Below are positions 20,360 through 31,279 of a DNA stretch of 64,000 nucleotides, piece after piece. The stretch is taken from contig NZ_JALKFS010000005.1 of NCBI RefSeq assembly GCF_023051145.1, positions 2,807,733 through 2,871,732 on the forward strand, written 5' to 3'. This DNA is from Williamsia sp. DF01-3 (GTDB lineage Bacteria; Actinomycetota; Actinomycetes; Mycobacteriales; Mycobacteriaceae). The stretch's first letter is position 1; each line of letters opens with the position of its first letter. A model generated the notes under the pieces. That model was given only the letters and a program-made list of their open reading frames with translations. It had not been told where the DNA came from and made no database searches. A program made the position numbers and the translations under genes.

Positions 20360-21600
20360 CAACCGTTCGACGAACCCGGGCTGAATCGCTGTCGGCGGCG
20401 CAGGCACGCAGAATCGCCCTTGCCGCACAGGGTTTCGCGGACCGCCGACCAGCGGGTCCGGTGACCCGGCGTCACCTGCAGCGCGTCCTGGACCGAATCC
20501 GCCTGTTCCAGATGGACTCGGTCAGCGTGGCCGTACGGGCTCACTACATGCCGCTGTACAGCCGGCTCGGTTTCTACGATCGCGGCCTCCTCGAACAGGC
20601 CGCGTGGGAACCCACCGCCCGTCGTCCCGCGCTCTTGGCCGAGTACTGGGCACACGAAGCCGCACTGATTCCCATCGAGCATTGGCCGCTCTTCCGTTGG
20701 CGGATGGACGATTTCCAGCACGGGCGCTACAGGGAAGCAGTCGGTGACCCACAAGCCGCCGCGATGCGCACGCAGATCCGCGAAGCGGTCGCCGAGTTGG
20801 GGCCCTGCACGAGCGGGATGCTCGAAGATCATCTCGGCCACGCGAAGCGGACGCGCAAAGGCACCTGGTGGGACCGCAGCCACGTGAAGTACCTGTGCGA
20901 GGTGATGTTCGCTGCGGGTGAGCTGGCTGCGGTGCGACGCAGTGGCTTCGCCAGGTATTACGACCTCACCGAGAACATCGTCGGGGAGCACGCCGAGGTC
21001 ACCGTGCCTCGGGACGAGGCAATCCGCGAATTGGTCGCCGGTTCGGTGACCGCGCTCGGTGTCGGCACCGAGGTCGACATCCGCGATTACTACCGTCTCA
21101 AGCCGCAGGCGGCCCGCGAGGCACTGGACGATCTCGTCGCCGCCGGGCGTGTTCAGCAGGTGGAGGTCGAGGGCTGGGCGAAGCCGGCATTCCTCGACCC
21201 CGCCGCGCGACTACCGCGAAAGGTCGAACGTACGGCCCTGCTCAGCCCGTTCGATTCGTTGGTGTTCTTCAGGCCCCGTACCGAGCGGCTGTTCGATTTC
21301 CACTACCGGATCGAGATCTACGTTCCCGAGGCCAAGCGCGTGCACGGCTATTACGTCTTCCCGTATCTGATGGGCGAGCGGCTCGTGGCTCGGGTGGACC
21401 TCAAGACCGACCGGGCAGGTGATCAGTTGTTGGTCCTCGGCGCGTTCTGTGAGAGCCGGGCCGATCCGTTGGAGGTGGCCGCCGCGTTGGCCGCGGACCT
21501 GCTGGACATGGCACAGTGGCTCGGCGTCAGCAGGATCGAGGTCGGTTCGCGGGGCGATCTGGCAGCCTCTCTCACCGCCGCCGTGCACGCTCGACTCTGA
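20356..21600 (+). CDS. YcaQ/AlkX-family DNA glycosylase-like protein (HTH_42)
   Basis: A 414-residue protein of the winged-helix HTH_42 family, which includes E. coli YcaQ (AlkX), an interstrand crosslink DNA glycosylase. The characteristic QxD catalytic element is present as LFQMDSVSV near residue 55. Conserved tryptophan-rich blocks such as WAHEAALIP and [11 protein letters not shown] follow. Start GTG 20356 overlaps the folA stop. Coupling to thymidylate and folate genes suggests a link with DNA precursor supply or repair, but the substrate is inferred from family only. Confidence 0.85.
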   Translation: MTTVRRTRAESLSAAQARRIALAAQGFADRRPAGPVTRRHLQRVLDRIRLFQMDSVSVAVRAHYMPLYSRLGFYDRGLLEQAAWEPTARRPALLAEYWAHEAALIPIEHWPLFRWRMDDFQHGRYREAVGDPQAAAMRTQIREAVAELGPCTSGMLEDHLGHAKRTRKGTWWDRSHVKYLCEVMFAAGELAAVRRSGFARYYDLTENIVGEHAEVTVPRDEAIRELVAGSVTALGVGTEVDIRDYYRLKPQAAREALDDLVAAGRVQQVEVEGWAKPAFLDPAARLPRKVERTALLSPFDSLVFFRPRTERLFDFHYRIEIYVPEAKRVHGYYVFPYLMGERLVARVDLKTDRAGDQLLVLGAFCESRADPLEVAAALAADLLDMAQWLGVSRIEVGSRGDLAASLTAAVHARL

Positions 21601-21679
21601 ACCCGTCCTCGGCCCGACCATCGGGTCCGGGGCGGTGAAGGGGACAATCGGTGCTCCAACACGAAGAAAGAGGAATGCG

Positions 21680-22432
21680 GTGTCCGAACTGGTGCCATTG
21701 AAGGTGCAACTGGTGGCGAAGTCGTCGTTCGACCCGCCGACCGACGTGCCGTGGACCACAGATGCGGACGGCGGTGAAGCCCTCGTCGAGTTCGCCGGGC
21801 GCGCCTGTTACCAGAGTTGGGACAAGCCGAATCCGCGGACCGCGACCAACGCCGGATATCTGCGTCACATCCTCGAAGTCGGGCATCTGTCACTGCTCGA
21901 ACACGCCACGGTCACGTTCTACATCTCGGGGATCTCCCGGTCGTGCACCCACGAGCTGATCCGCCACCGACACTTCTCCTATTCGCAGCTGTCGCAACGC
22001 TTTGTGCCCGAACATGATTCGAATGTCGTCTGCCCTCCGGCGATCCGGGGCGACGCCGAACTCGAAGCCCTGTTCGTCTCGGCCACCGATGCCAGCCGCG
22101 CGGCCTACGCCGAACTGCTGACGGCACTCGAAGAGAAGTTCTCCGATGTGCCCAACAACATCCTGCGGCGTAAGCAGGCCCGTCAGGCCGCACGTGCGGT
22201 CCTGCCGAACGCCACGGAGACCAAGATCGTCGTCACCGGCAACTACCGCGCCTGGCGGCACTTCATCGGTATGCGGGCCACCGAACACGCCGACGTGGAG
22301 ATCCGTCAGCTGGCCATCGAGTGCCTGCGTCAGCTGCTCGATATCGCCCCAACCGTGTTCGGGGACTTCGAGATCGGGCGGCTCTCCGATGGGTCGGAAG
22401 TGGCGACGTCTCCGTTTGTCCTGGAGGGGTGA
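21680..22432 (+). CDS. thyX: Flavin-dependent thymidylate synthase ThyX
   Basis: A 250-residue FAD-dependent thymidylate synthase, unrelated to ThyA. The ThyX signature RHRxxSxxxxSxR is complete as [13 protein letters not shown] near residue 95, and the C-terminal [15 protein letters not shown] block supplies flavin and substrate contacts. Start GTG 21680 has a strong AAAGAGGA site 5 nt upstream. It lies 79 nt after the YcaQ-type gene and 80 nt before dapA. Co-occurrence of ThyA and ThyX is known in mycobacteria and relatives. Confidence 0.97.
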   Translation: MSELVPLKVQLVAKSSFDPPTDVPWTTDADGGEALVEFAGRACYQSWDKPNPRTATNAGYLRHILEVGHLSLLEHATVTFYISGISRSCTHELIRHRHFSYSQLSQRFVPEHDSNVVCPPAIRGDAELEALFVSATDASRAAYAELLTALEEKFSDVPNNILRRKQARQAARAVLPNATETKIVVTGNYRAWRHFIGMRATEHADVEIRQLAIECLRQLLDIAPTVFGDFEIGRLSDGSEVATSPFVLEG

Positions 22433-22461
22433 GAGTCGGGCCGAGCCCGGCCGACCTCTGA

Positions 22462-23382
<921 letters not shown>

Positions 23383-23413
23383 TCGCCGATCTGCGCGTCG
23401 CGAAGGTGCTGTC

Positions 23414-25423
23414 ATGACCTCACAGTCCGGCGCTGAATCCGCCGAGCCAGCCCGCCGCCGGGGACGAGTCATCCGAAAGGCCGGACCGCCGGCAGAGCCC
23501 CGTGTAGAGAAAATCGAGTCGAAGCAACCTGTGGCCAAAGCCCAAGAACCCGTGAACAACCCGCAATCCGCTCCTTCTGCTCCGAGGGAACAGTCGGCGC
23601 CGGCGACCAAGGCCCCGAAGGCCGCCGGTTCGAACACCTCCGGCAACAAGCGGCCTTCGCGAGACCGCAAAGGCGGCGGACGCAAAGCCGTCGCAGACAA
23701 GCGGTCCGAGCCGAAGATCGTTGATCCCACCGAGAAACTCGGGGTTCCGCGGCGGCTGCCGGCCGGTGGCCTGCGGGTCGTCGCCCTCGGCGGCATCGGT
23801 GAAATCGGCAGGAACATGACCGTTTTCGAGTACGACGGGCGTCTGCTCATCGTCGACTGCGGTGTGCTCTTCCCCGAGGACGCCCAGCCCGGTGTCGACC
23901 TGATCCTTCCTGATTTCCGGTACATCGAAGACCGCATCGACGACGTCGAGGCGATCATCCTCACCCACGGCCACGAGGACCACATCGGTGCGGTCCCGTT
24001 CCTGTTGCGACTGCGTCCGCAGATCCCCGTCATCGGGTCGAAGTTCACCCTCGCCCTGCTCGCTGCCAAGTGCCGCGAACATCGCCAGCGTCCGAAACTG
24101 GTCGAGGTCGTCGAGGGCGAGAAAACAACGCACGGACCTTTCGAATGCGAATATTTTGCGGTCAACCACTCGATCCCCGATGCTCTCGCGGTGGCGATCC
24201 GGACCGGCGCAGGCGTTGTTCTGCACACCGGTGACATCAAGCTCGACCAGCTGCCGCTGGACGGCAGGCTCACCGACCTCGCAGGGTTCAGCCGCCTCGG
24301 CGACGAAGGCGTCGACCTCTTCCTCGTCGACTCGACCAACGCCGAGGTACCCGGGTTCGTCACACCGGAGCGCCAGATCGGTGGGGTGCTCGACCAGGTG
24401 ATCGGCAAGGCCCGTCAGCGCGTGATCGTCGCCTCGTTCGCCAGCCATGTGCACCGCATCCAGCAGGTCGTCGATGTGGCCCACACACACGGGCGCCGGG
24501 TGACCTTCGTCGGACGCTCGATGGTTCGCAACATGCAGATCGCCCAGGAGCTCGGCTACCTGCGGGTGCCCGACGGTGTGGTGGTCGATCTCGACACGGC
24601 CGCAACACTTCCCGACCACAAGCTGGTCCTGATCTCCACCGGATCGCAGGGCGAACCGCTGTCGGCACTGTCACGGATGGCTCGCGGTGAGCATCGGCAG
24701 ATCAACATCCGCGCGGATGACCTGGTCGTCTTGGCGTCCTCGCTGATCCCGGGCAACGAGAACTCGGTGTTCGCGGTGGTCAACGGCCTGGCGCGCCGCG
24801 GGGCGACCGTGGTCACCCAACAGAGCGCCAAGGTGCACGTGTCGGGTCACGCATCGGCCGGTGAGCTGCTCTACCTCTACAACGCCGTCCGGCCCTCCAA
24901 TGTGATGCCCGTGCACGGTGAGTGGCGGCATCTTCGCGCCAACGCAGCACTGGCGGTTGCCACCGGCGTCAAGCCGGAGGCCGTGGTCCTCGCCGAGGAC
25001 GGTGTGGTGGTGGATCTGATCGATGGTCGCGCCCAGATTACCGGCCGTGTCCCTGTCGGCTACGTCTACGTCGACGGACTCTCGGTGGGAGACGTGGGGG
25101 AGTCGACGCTGTCGGAGCGTTTGGTGCTCGGCGAAGGCGGCTTCATCGCGATCGCCGTGGTGATCGACGCCGACACCGGCCGGGCGATCAATCCGGCCGA
25201 GGTTTCCGGACGAGGATTCTCGGATGATCCGACCGCGCTGAAAGAGGCGGGCGACCTCGTCGATCAGGCGTTGGCGCAGATGGCGGTCGAACGCGTCACG
25301 GACACTCATCGGATCGCCCAGACGATTCGTCGTGTGGTGGGTCGCTGGGTCGCCGACAAGTACCGGCGACGCCCCATGATCGTGCCGACCGTGATGACCG
25401 TCAGCGAGTCTTCGACGGACTGA
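23414..25423 (+). CDS. rnj: Ribonuclease J
   Basis: A 669-residue metallo-beta-lactamase/beta-CASP ribonuclease with endo- and 5'-3' exonuclease roles in RNA processing. The metal motif HGHEDH lies at about residues 184-189, with further ligands in FAVNHSIPDAL and LHTGDIKLD. The C-terminal part includes the exonuclease-associated VHVSGHASAGEL and MPVHGEWRH motifs. A disordered, lysine/proline/alanine-rich N-terminal extension of about 110 residues precedes the catalytic core, longer than in Bacillus RNase J. ATG 23414 would overlap the restored dapA stop. Confidence 0.95.
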   Translation: MTSQSGAESAEPARRRGRVIRKAGPPAEPRVEKIESKQPVAKAQEPVNNPQSAPSAPREQSAPATKAPKAAGSNTSGNKRPSRDRKGGGRKAVADKRSEPKIVDPTEKLGVPRRLPAGGLRVVALGGIGEIGRNMTVFEYDGRLLIVDCGVLFPEDAQPGVDLILPDFRYIEDRIDDVEAIILTHGHEDHIGAVPFLLRLRPQIPVIGSKFTLALLAAKCREHRQRPKLVEVVEGEKTTHGPFECEYFAVNHSIPDALAVAIRTGAGVVLHTGDIKLDQLPLDGRLTDLAGFSRLGDEGVDLFLVDSTNAEVPGFVTPERQIGGVLDQVIGKARQRVIVASFASHVHRIQQVVDVAHTHGRRVTFVGRSMVRNMQIAQELGYLRVPDGVVVDLDTAATLPDHKLVLISTGSQGEPLSALSRMARGEHRQINIRADDLVVLASSLIPGNENSVFAVVNGLARRGATVVTQQSAKVHVSGHASAGELLYLYNAVRPSNVMPVHGEWRHLRANAALAVATGVKPEAVVLAEDGVVVDLIDGRAQITGRVPVGYVYVDGLSVGDVGESTLSERLVLGEGGFIAIAVVIDADTGRAINPAEVSGRGFSDDPTALKEAGDLVDQALAQMAVERVTDTHRIAQTIRRVVGRWVADKYRRRPMIVPTVMTVSESSTD

Positions 25424-25438
25424 CGACGCCGCACCTCA

Positions 25439-25450
25439 TAGGGTGTGTGC
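25439..25450 (+). promoter_or_regulatory. Leaderless-type -10 box for TIGR03085 gene
   Basis: TAGGGT at 25439-25444 lies 6 nt before ATG 25451. Confidence 0.5.
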
Positions 25451-26071
25451 ATGACCATTGCCCGAGATGAACGCGCCGCGCTGGTGTCCACCCTGCGCAG
25501 CGTCGGCCCCGATGCCCCGACGCTGTGCGAAGGGTGGACCACCCGAGACCTGACCGCTCACATGATCGTCCGCGAGTACCGGCTCGATGCGATGCCCGGC
25601 ATCCTCGTCCCGGCGCTGGCGGGCCGGACCCGATCGGCCCAGGACCAGGCCGCGCGCGACGACTGGGACGCGATGCTCGCCAAGTTCGCGGCGGGTCCTC
25701 CGCTGTACTCGCCGCTCAAGCTGGTGGACCGCTTCGCCAACGTGACAGAGATGTTCGTCCACCACGAGGACGTCCGGCGTGCGGGCGGACCCTGGGAACC
25801 CAGAGACCTCGACCCGGCAACCGAGAAAGCGATTCGGGTACCGCTCAAGGCGATGGGGAAGCGCGCGATCGCGAAGTCGCCCGCCACCGTTGAGATGATC
25901 ACCACCGACGGAGAGAAACTGGCCACCGGCGGCCGGGGGCCGCAGGTCACGGTGACCGGTGGTCCCCTCGAGCTGCTGCTGTTCGCGTTCGGGCGTCACG
26001 AGACACTGGTCGAATACGCCGGCGACGCCGATGCTGTCGCTGCGGTCAAATCGGCCAAACGCGGACTCTAG
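25451..26071 (+). CDS. TIGR03085-family DinB-like metal-binding protein
   Basis: A 206-residue member of the actinobacterial TIGR03085 group, related to the maleylpyruvate isomerase/mycothiol-dependent DinB fold. The typical start ARDERAALVSTLRSVGPDAP, the CEGWTTRDLTAHMIVREYR helix with a candidate metal histidine, and the MFVHHEDVRRA block are all present. Mycothiol-dependent chemistry is typical of the wider superfamily, but no reaction is known for this family. Start ATG 25451 matches a -10 box 6 nt upstream. Confidence 0.8.
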   Translation: MTIARDERAALVSTLRSVGPDAPTLCEGWTTRDLTAHMIVREYRLDAMPGILVPALAGRTRSAQDQAARDDWDAMLAKFAAGPPLYSPLKLVDRFANVTEMFVHHEDVRRAGGPWEPRDLDPATEKAIRVPLKAMGKRAIAKSPATVEMITTDGEKLATGGRGPQVTVTGGPLELLLFAFGRHETLVEYAGDADAVAAVKSAKRGL

Positions 26072-26137
26072 CGTTTCGATTTCAACACATAGCCCGATAC
26101 GCGTGTTGCAGATGAGGTAGCTGTGACAGTTGCCGAC

Positions 26138-26150
26138 TAGGCTGTCAGCC
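26138..26150 (+). promoter_or_regulatory. Leaderless-type -10 box for ftsK
   Basis: TAGGCT at 26138-26143 lies 7 nt before ATG 26151. Confidence 0.5.
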
Positions 26151-28967
26151 ATGGCAACCAAGTCCACCGCCCGTCGTTCTGGTGCGTCGGGTCGTAGTTC
26201 CGCGCGCTCCGGCGCCGCCCCGGCCAAGAAGGCCGGTGCCACCAAGGCTGCACCCCGGAAGGCCTCTCCCAAGAAGGGGTCGTCGGCGGGCGCCGGGAGC
26301 CGCACAAAGCCGGCGCAGAAGGCTGCGAGCCGGCCGTCCACCCGCACGTCGGCTGGAGCGAAGCGCGCCCCCACCACGCGTTCCGGCGCAACATCTCGTG
26401 CCTCGGCCCGCCCGCGCAAGTCCGTGGTGAAGTCCGTTGGCAGCGGCGTCGGCGCCGGGTGGGGTCTGCTCGCCAAGGGTGTCGGCGCGATGGCACGCGC
26501 CGGCTCACGCAGTGGCGATCCCGACTACGACGAGCGCGTGTACGGAGCCGACGACGGATGGGACGAGGGCGGGGACGCGGACGGATCGTTCTCCCCGCGA
26601 CCTGAGCACCCTCACACACAGGGACGCGACGGTGTTGCGCTCGTGATGATCGCACTGTCGATCGTCGTGGTCGCGTCGGTGTGGTTCAGCGCGGGCGGCC
26701 CGGTGGGTGCTTTCGTGGACTCGGCGACTCGCGCGCTGATCGGGTCGGCTGCGGTACTTCTCCCGATCGTTCTCCTGGTGGGCGGTTTCATCCTGATGCG
26801 TCACGGACCCGATCCCTCGGGTCGCGCTCGGCGCATCGGCGCAGGCCTGCTCATCGCGTTGCCCATCGTCGGGCTGTGGCACATCTTTGCCGGTGCACCC
26901 ACGGACTTCTCCGAGCGACAGCACGCCGGCGGATTCTTCGGAATGGCCGCAGGTGGTCCGCTGACCGACGGCCTGACGGCGTGGTTGTCGGTGCCGATCC
27001 TCCTGCTCTGCCTGGCCTTCGGGCTCTTGCTCCTGTCCGGTCTCACGGTGCGTGAACTGGTCGACGTCACCCGTGCCTACCTCGGGCTCGGTGTCGACGA
27101 CCACTGGGACGAAGACGTGGACGACGACGAAGACGGTGGTTACGCAGACACAGCTTTCGGCGATCCGTACGACAACTATCCGCCCGACGACAACGCGACC
27201 CGGGCGACCGAAACTCTGCGACGGCCGGCGCGTCGACGCCAGTCCACTGCGGTCACGGCGGGTGAGGCACTGACCGAACCCATCATCGAAGACGAGCCGG
27301 TGCCTGCTGCCGTGACCGAAGCGCTGAGCACACCGCCGGTCGGCGCCCAGCCGGTCCGCAAGCGCGCGATGCCCAAACCTGCGCCGAAACCGGTGCGGCC
27401 CGAGCCCGAGCCCGAACCTGATCTCGACTCCGGCAGCGGCCACGATGCACTGGTCGTCGACAAGGCCGTGGAAGGTGACTACCGGCTTCCGCCGGCCAGC
27501 CTGCTGATCGAGGGTGACCCGCCCAAGCTCGGCAGCGCGGCCAACGACGAGATGATCGACCGCATCTCGGCAGTCCTGGAGCAGTTCAAGATCGACGCGG
27601 CCGTCACGGGGTTCACCCGGGGGCCGACGGTCACGCGGTACGAGGTGGAACTCGGACCAGGTGTGAAGGTGGAGAAGATCACCGCCTTGCAGCGCAACAT
27701 CTCGTACGCTGCGGCAACCGACAACGTGCGGCTGCTGGCACCCATCCCGGGTAAGTCCGCGGTGGGGATCGAGGTCCCCAACAGCGACCGCGAGATGGTG
27801 CGGCTCGCCGACGTCCTGACCGCCGGGTCGACGCGCAAGGACAAGCACCCGCTGGTCATCGGTCTGGGTAAAGACATCGAAGGTGATTTCGTCACCGCCA
27901 ACCTCGCGAAGATGCCCCACTTGCTCGTCGCCGGTTCCACCGGTTCCGGTAAGTCGAGCTTCGTCAACTCGATGCTGGTCTCGCTGTTGACCCGGGCCAC
28001 TCCCGACGAGGTACGGATGATCCTCATCGACCCCAAGATGGTCGAGCTCACCCCTTACGAGGGCATCCCGCACCTGATCACCCCGATCATCACGCAGCCG
28101 AAGAAAGCTGCCGCGGCACTCGCGTGGCTCGTGGAGGAGATGGAGCAGCGCTACCAGGACATGAAGTCTTCGCGCGTTCGTCACATCGACGACTTCAACA
28201 GCAAGGTGCGCTCGGGGGAGATCTCCACACCGCTGGGATCGGAGCGGGTCTACAAGCCGTATCCGTACATCCTCGCCATCGTGGACGAGCTCGCCGATTT
28301 GATGATGACCGCTCCGCGTGATGTGGAGGACGCCATCGTCCGTATCACCCAGAAGGCGCGTGCCGCTGGTATCCACCTCGTGCTGGCCACGCAGCGGCCG
28401 TCCGTCGACGTGGTGACAGGTCTGATCAAGACCAACGTCCCGTCGCGGCTGGCGTTCGCCACCTCGTCGCTCACCGATTCCCGGGTCATCCTGGATCAAC
28501 CGGGCGCCGAGAAGCTGATCGGTATGGGCGACGGACTCTTCCTCCCGATGGGCGCGAGCAAACCCATACGTATGCAGGGTGCGTTCATCACCGACGAAGA
28601 GATCCAGGCCGTCGTCGACTTCGCCAAGGACCAGAGCGAACCGGACTACACCGAGGGTGTGACGGCTCAGAAGGTCTCGGACAAGAAGGACATCGACTCC
28701 GATATCGGCGGCGATCTCGACGACCTGCTGCAGGCGATCGAACTGGTCGTGTCCAGTCAGTTCGGCTCGACGTCCATGCTGCAACGCAAACTGCGCGTCG
28801 GATTCGCCAAGGCCGGACGGCTGATGGATCTGATGGAGACCAGGGGAGTGGTCGGACCCTCCGAGGGTTCGAAGGCACGAGATGTGCTCGTCAAACCCGA
28901 AGACCTGGCCGGGGTGATCGCCTCGATCACGGGCGGCGGTGACACGTCGGACGACGCGGACGATTAG
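26151..28967 (+). CDS. ftsK: DNA translocase FtsK
   Basis: A 938-residue septal DNA pump that clears chromosomes at division and activates XerCD at dif. It has a basic, low-complexity N-terminus (about 1-115), about four membrane helices (about 165-300), a Pro/Glu-rich linker (about 310-440), and a RecA-like motor. Walker A is [12 protein letters not shown] near residue 593 and Walker B is in [15 protein letters not shown]. The C-terminal winged-helix gamma domain (about 865-930, [20 protein letters not shown]) recognises KOPS. The lysine/alanine-rich start is longer than in E. coli but common in actinobacteria. Confidence 0.96.
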   Translation: MATKSTARRSGASGRSSARSGAAPAKKAGATKAAPRKASPKKGSSAGAGSRTKPAQKAASRPSTRTSAGAKRAPTTRSGATSRASARPRKSVVKSVGSGVGAGWGLLAKGVGAMARAGSRSGDPDYDERVYGADDGWDEGGDADGSFSPRPEHPHTQGRDGVALVMIALSIVVVASVWFSAGGPVGAFVDSATRALIGSAAVLLPIVLLVGGFILMRHGPDPSGRARRIGAGLLIALPIVGLWHIFAGAPTDFSERQHAGGFFGMAAGGPLTDGLTAWLSVPILLLCLAFGLLLLSGLTVRELVDVTRAYLGLGVDDHWDEDVDDDEDGGYADTAFGDPYDNYPPDDNATRATETLRRPARRRQSTAVTAGEALTEPIIEDEPVPAAVTEALSTPPVGAQPVRKRAMPKPAPKPVRPEPEPEPDLDSGSGHDALVVDKAVEGDYRLPPASLLIEGDPPKLGSAANDEMIDRISAVLEQFKIDAAVTGFTRGPTVTRYEVELGPGVKVEKITALQRNISYAAATDNVRLLAPIPGKSAVGIEVPNSDREMVRLADVLTAGSTRKDKHPLVIGLGKDIEGDFVTANLAKMPHLLVAGSTGSGKSSFVNSMLVSLLTRATPDEVRMILIDPKMVELTPYEGIPHLITPIITQPKKAAAALAWLVEEMEQRYQDMKSSRVRHIDDFNSKVRSGEISTPLGSERVYKPYPYILAIVDELADLMMTAPRDVEDAIVRITQKARAAGIHLVLATQRPSVDVVTGLIKTNVPSRLAFATSSLTDSRVILDQPGAEKLIGMGDGLFLPMGASKPIRMQGAFITDEEIQAVVDFAKDQSEPDYTEGVTAQKVSDKKDIDSDIGGDLDDLLQAIELVVSSQFGSTSMLQRKLRVGFAKAGRLMDLMETRGVVGPSEGSKARDVLVKPEDLAGVIASITGGGDTSDDADD

Positions 28968-29249
28968 CCGTACCCATTTCGTTGCGGTGGCCGTTTTGTT
29001 GTGTTGGCAAAGTCTCACCAGCCGAAAAGTCTGACCGGGTGATGTCACGGGGGTCGCAGCGTAACTGCGCTGTGACCGCCGGAACATGCTCTGCTGCAGG
29101 AGAATCCCAGACGTAGCCGTTCATGCCTCGGGTCTGGCCCACACCTGCACTGCGAGGGCGGAGTGGGCGACGGTATCAGTGTGTCCGTGGCCGGTTCGAT
29201 CCTTCGGTAAAGTGGTCTTTACTTTTCCGAAACTGCTGCTGGAGGCTGC
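28968..29249. other. Intergenic region ftsK-terC with two inverted repeats
   Basis: A 282-nt gap. A hairpin with an 11-bp stem including two G-T pairs and an AACT loop lies at 29052-29077, about 85 nt after ftsK, and could end its transcript. A second inverted repeat, GTAAAG-TGGT-CTTTAC, lies at 29207-29222, 27 nt before the terC start, and could be an operator or part of the promoter. I see no coding sequence and no conserved Mn-sensing riboswitch core. Confidence 0.45.
29052..29077 (+). terminator. Possible ftsK terminator hairpin
   Basis: The arms GGTCGCAGCGT and GCGCTGTGACC pair with two wobble pairs around the loop AACT. There is no U-tract, as is usual in high-GC actinobacteria. Confidence 0.35.
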
Positions 29250-30272
29250 GTGGACGTATCACCACTCGTGTGGATTATCACCTGTCTGGTGATCCTGGGA
29301 CTCTTCATATTCGACTTCTTCGCCCACGTGAGAACCCCACACGCTCCCTCGTTGAAGGAATCAGGCTCGTGGTCGGCCGTGTACATCGCGCTCGCCCTGA
29401 TCTTCGGTGGCTTCGTGTGGTGGAAATGGGGTGGCACCTCGGGCACCGAGTACTACGCCGGATTCATCACAGAGAAGGCGCTGTCGGTCGACAACCTCTT
29501 CGTTTTTGTCATCATCATGGCGAAGTTCGCGGTACCGCGTGAATACCAGCAGAAGGTTCTGCTCTTGGGCATCGTGATGGCCCTGGTGATGCGCGGTGCT
29601 TTCATCGCCGTCGGTGCGGCCGCCATCAACGCTTACTCGTGGGTCTTCTACCTCTTCGGTGCATTCCTCATCTACACCGCGGTGAAGCTGCTGCGTGAGT
29701 CCGGGCACGAAGAAGAGGTCGAAGAGGAACGGGAAAGCCGCATCCAGCGCTTCGTGAAGAAGGCGCTCCGGACCACCGACAACTACGACCGCGACAAGCT
29801 GTTCACAAAGGAGAACGGCAAGCGCCTCGCGACCCCGATGCTCATGGTCCTGATCGTCATCGGGTTCACCGACGTCCTGTTCGCCCTGGATTCGATCCCG
29901 GCCATCTACGGTCTCACGGAGGAGCCGTACATCGTCTTCACCGCCAACGCTTTTGCGCTGATGGGTCTACGCCAGCTGTACTTCCTGCTCGGCGGCTTGC
30001 TCGACAAGCTGGTCTTCCTGTCGTTCGGACTGTCGTTCATCCTCGGCTTCATCGGCGTCAAGCTGGTGTTGCACGCTTTGCACGAGAACACGCTGTCGTT
30101 CATCAATGGCGGCGAACACGTCAAGGTGCCGGAAATCTCGACCCCGCTGTCGCTGGGCGTGATCGTCGGAACCCTCGTGATCACCACCATTGCCAGCCTG
30201 GCGAAGACGCGATTCGACGAGGGACGCGCCGACAAACAGGCGGTCAGTCAGAAAACGGACCAAAAACACTGA
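29250..30272 (+). CDS. TerC-family integral membrane protein
   Basis: A 340-residue TerC protein with about eight to nine membrane helices. The family signature GFITEKALSVDNLFVFVIIM carries the membrane-embedded acidic residues, and the second-half repeat IGFTDVLFALDSIPAIYGLT matches it. TerC proteins export manganese or calcium and help metal loading of exported proteins in other bacteria. Start GTG 29250 has GGAGG at 29241-29245. The gene is monocistronic and its last 29 nt overlap a convergent YciI-type gene. Rv2723 is the likely orthologue, though placed differently here. Confidence 0.9.
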   Translation: MDVSPLVWIITCLVILGLFIFDFFAHVRTPHAPSLKESGSWSAVYIALALIFGGFVWWKWGGTSGTEYYAGFITEKALSVDNLFVFVIIMAKFAVPREYQQKVLLLGIVMALVMRGAFIAVGAAAINAYSWVFYLFGAFLIYTAVKLLRESGHEEEVEEERESRIQRFVKKALRTTDNYDRDKLFTKENGKRLATPMLMVLIVIGFTDVLFALDSIPAIYGLTEEPYIVFTANAFALMGLRQLYFLLGGLLDKLVFLSFGLSFILGFIGVKLVLHALHENTLSFINGGEHVKVPEISTPLSLGVIVGTLVITTIASLAKTRFDEGRADKQAVSQKTDQKH

Positions 30273-30528
30273 CCCACTTGTTGATCCGGACCTCACCGAC
30301 GTAGCCGGCAACCGCGAACGGGTCGGCGGCCAAGATGTCCTTGGCCGCCTGCTCGTCGGCGCAGTCGAGCAGGATCAGCGCGCCGCTTCCATCGGCGTAC
30401 GGACCGGCCATCCGCACAACACCTTCGCTGTTCAGCTTCGACAGCCAGGCGCGGTGGTCGGGTCGAGTGGTGTCGCGCCCGTCGGCGAACTGGACGGGGT
30501 AGGTGTATTCGACGCTGAACAGCGGCAT
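30244..30528 (-). CDS. YciI family protein
   Basis: A 94-residue single-domain YCII (dimeric ferredoxin-like fold) protein. The sequence LFSVEYTYPV, the RPDHRAWLSKL histidine-containing block and AADPFAVAGYVGEVRINKW are typical. A conserved His-Asp pair is thought to be functional in the family, but no substrate is known for this member. It precedes the N-acetyltransferase gene end on the same strand by 11 nt in reading order, so both are probably on one transcript. Confidence 0.85.
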   Translation of the reverse strand: MPLFSVEYTYPVQFADGRDTTRPDHRAWLSKLNSEGVVRMAGPYADGSGALILLDCADEQAAKDILAADPFAVAGYVGEVRINKWVSVFGPFSD

Positions 30529-30539
30529 TGTTCGACCTT

Positions 30540-31124
30540 TCAGAGGTTGGCGAGCATTCGGGTGTTGCCGAGTGTGTTGGGTTTGACGTAACTGAGGTCC
30601 AGGAACTCCGCGACGCCGGCGTCATAGGAACGGCACATCTCCTCGTACACCTCGGCGGTCACCGGCGTGCCCGCGATCTCGGAGAAGCCGTGTTTGGCGA
30701 AGAAGCTGGTCTCGAAGGTGAGGACGAACACCCTAGAAAGCTGCAACTCCCGTGCCATGCCCATCAGCCGGCTGACGATCTGATGGCCGATCCCGCGCCC
30801 CGCGTAGGACTTGTCGACCGCGACCGTGCGGACCTCACCGAGGTCTGCCCACAAGACGTGGAGTGCGCCGCAGCCGACCACCGTGCCATCGATCTCGGCG
30901 ACCCAGAACTCTTGGACGGCCTCATAAAGTGTCACGAGATTCTTCTCGAGCAGAATCCGTCCGGCGTACTGATCGATGAGTTCCTTGATACGGGGCACGT
31001 CAGATGTGCGGGCACGGCGCACACTCACGTCGCCTCGTGAAACGGGGGAATCGTGGTGACCGGCAAGGTCGGCCGGTCCAGATGTCGCGGCATGCTCGTG
31101 TGCCGAGCTGTCGGGAGGTGCCAT
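30540..31124 (-). CDS. argA: GNAT-family N-acetylglutamate synthase (ArgA-like)
   Basis: A 194-residue single-domain acetyltransferase related to Rv2747, which makes N-acetylglutamate for arginine synthesis. The conserved core runs from VRRARTSDVPRIKELIDQYA to the C-terminus. The acetyl-CoA loop is SYAGRGIGHQIV, and CRSYDAGVAEFLDLSYVKPN is a diagnostic tail. It lacks the amino-acid kinase domain of classical ArgA. ATG 31124 is used; about 25 residues before the conserved core are low complexity, so a GTG closer to it is possible. It is divergent from pgsA. Confidence 0.87.
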   Translation of the reverse strand: MAPPDSSAHEHAATSGPADLAGHHDSPVSRGDVSVRRARTSDVPRIKELIDQYAGRILLEKNLVTLYEAVQEFWVAEIDGTVVGCGALHVLWADLGEVRTVAVDKSYAGRGIGHQIVSRLMGMARELQLSRVFVLTFETSFFAKHGFSEIAGTPVTAEVYEEMCRSYDAGVAEFLDLSYVKPNTLGNTRMLANL

Positions 31125-31216
31125 GGATGAACAGTAATACGCGGGCACATCGGGGCCGGTGGGCCGTCGTCCGCGCCGGGCCGATACCCAGGGCCCTGGG
31201 CGACGGGGCCTCCGCC

Positions 31217-31279
31217 TATCCTGTGGTCGTGGGCATTGGGCAATTCTTATCACCGGAATCAGGTGCAGCCCGTGGCTGA
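31217..31279 (+). promoter_or_regulatory. pgsA promoter with a short upstream reading frame
   Basis: TATCCT at 31217-31222 is followed after 6 nt by GTG 31229, which opens a 16-codon frame (MGIGQFLSPESGAARG) ending at 31279, overlapping the proposed pgsA start in another frame. It may be a leaderless leader peptide coupled to pgsA. Alternatively, an extra G in GGG at 31238-31240 hides a pgsA start at GTG 31229. Confidence 0.4.

Noticed and set aside
26505-29087. Long open frame on the minus strand opposite ftsK
   Set aside because: It mirrors codon bias of ftsK in a high-GC genome, has no family resemblance, and is rich in His/Arg/Gly typical of antisense shadows.
29130-29249. yybP-ykoY manganese riboswitch before terC
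   Set aside because: Many TerC genes have one, but I could not find its conserved core sequence or fold here.
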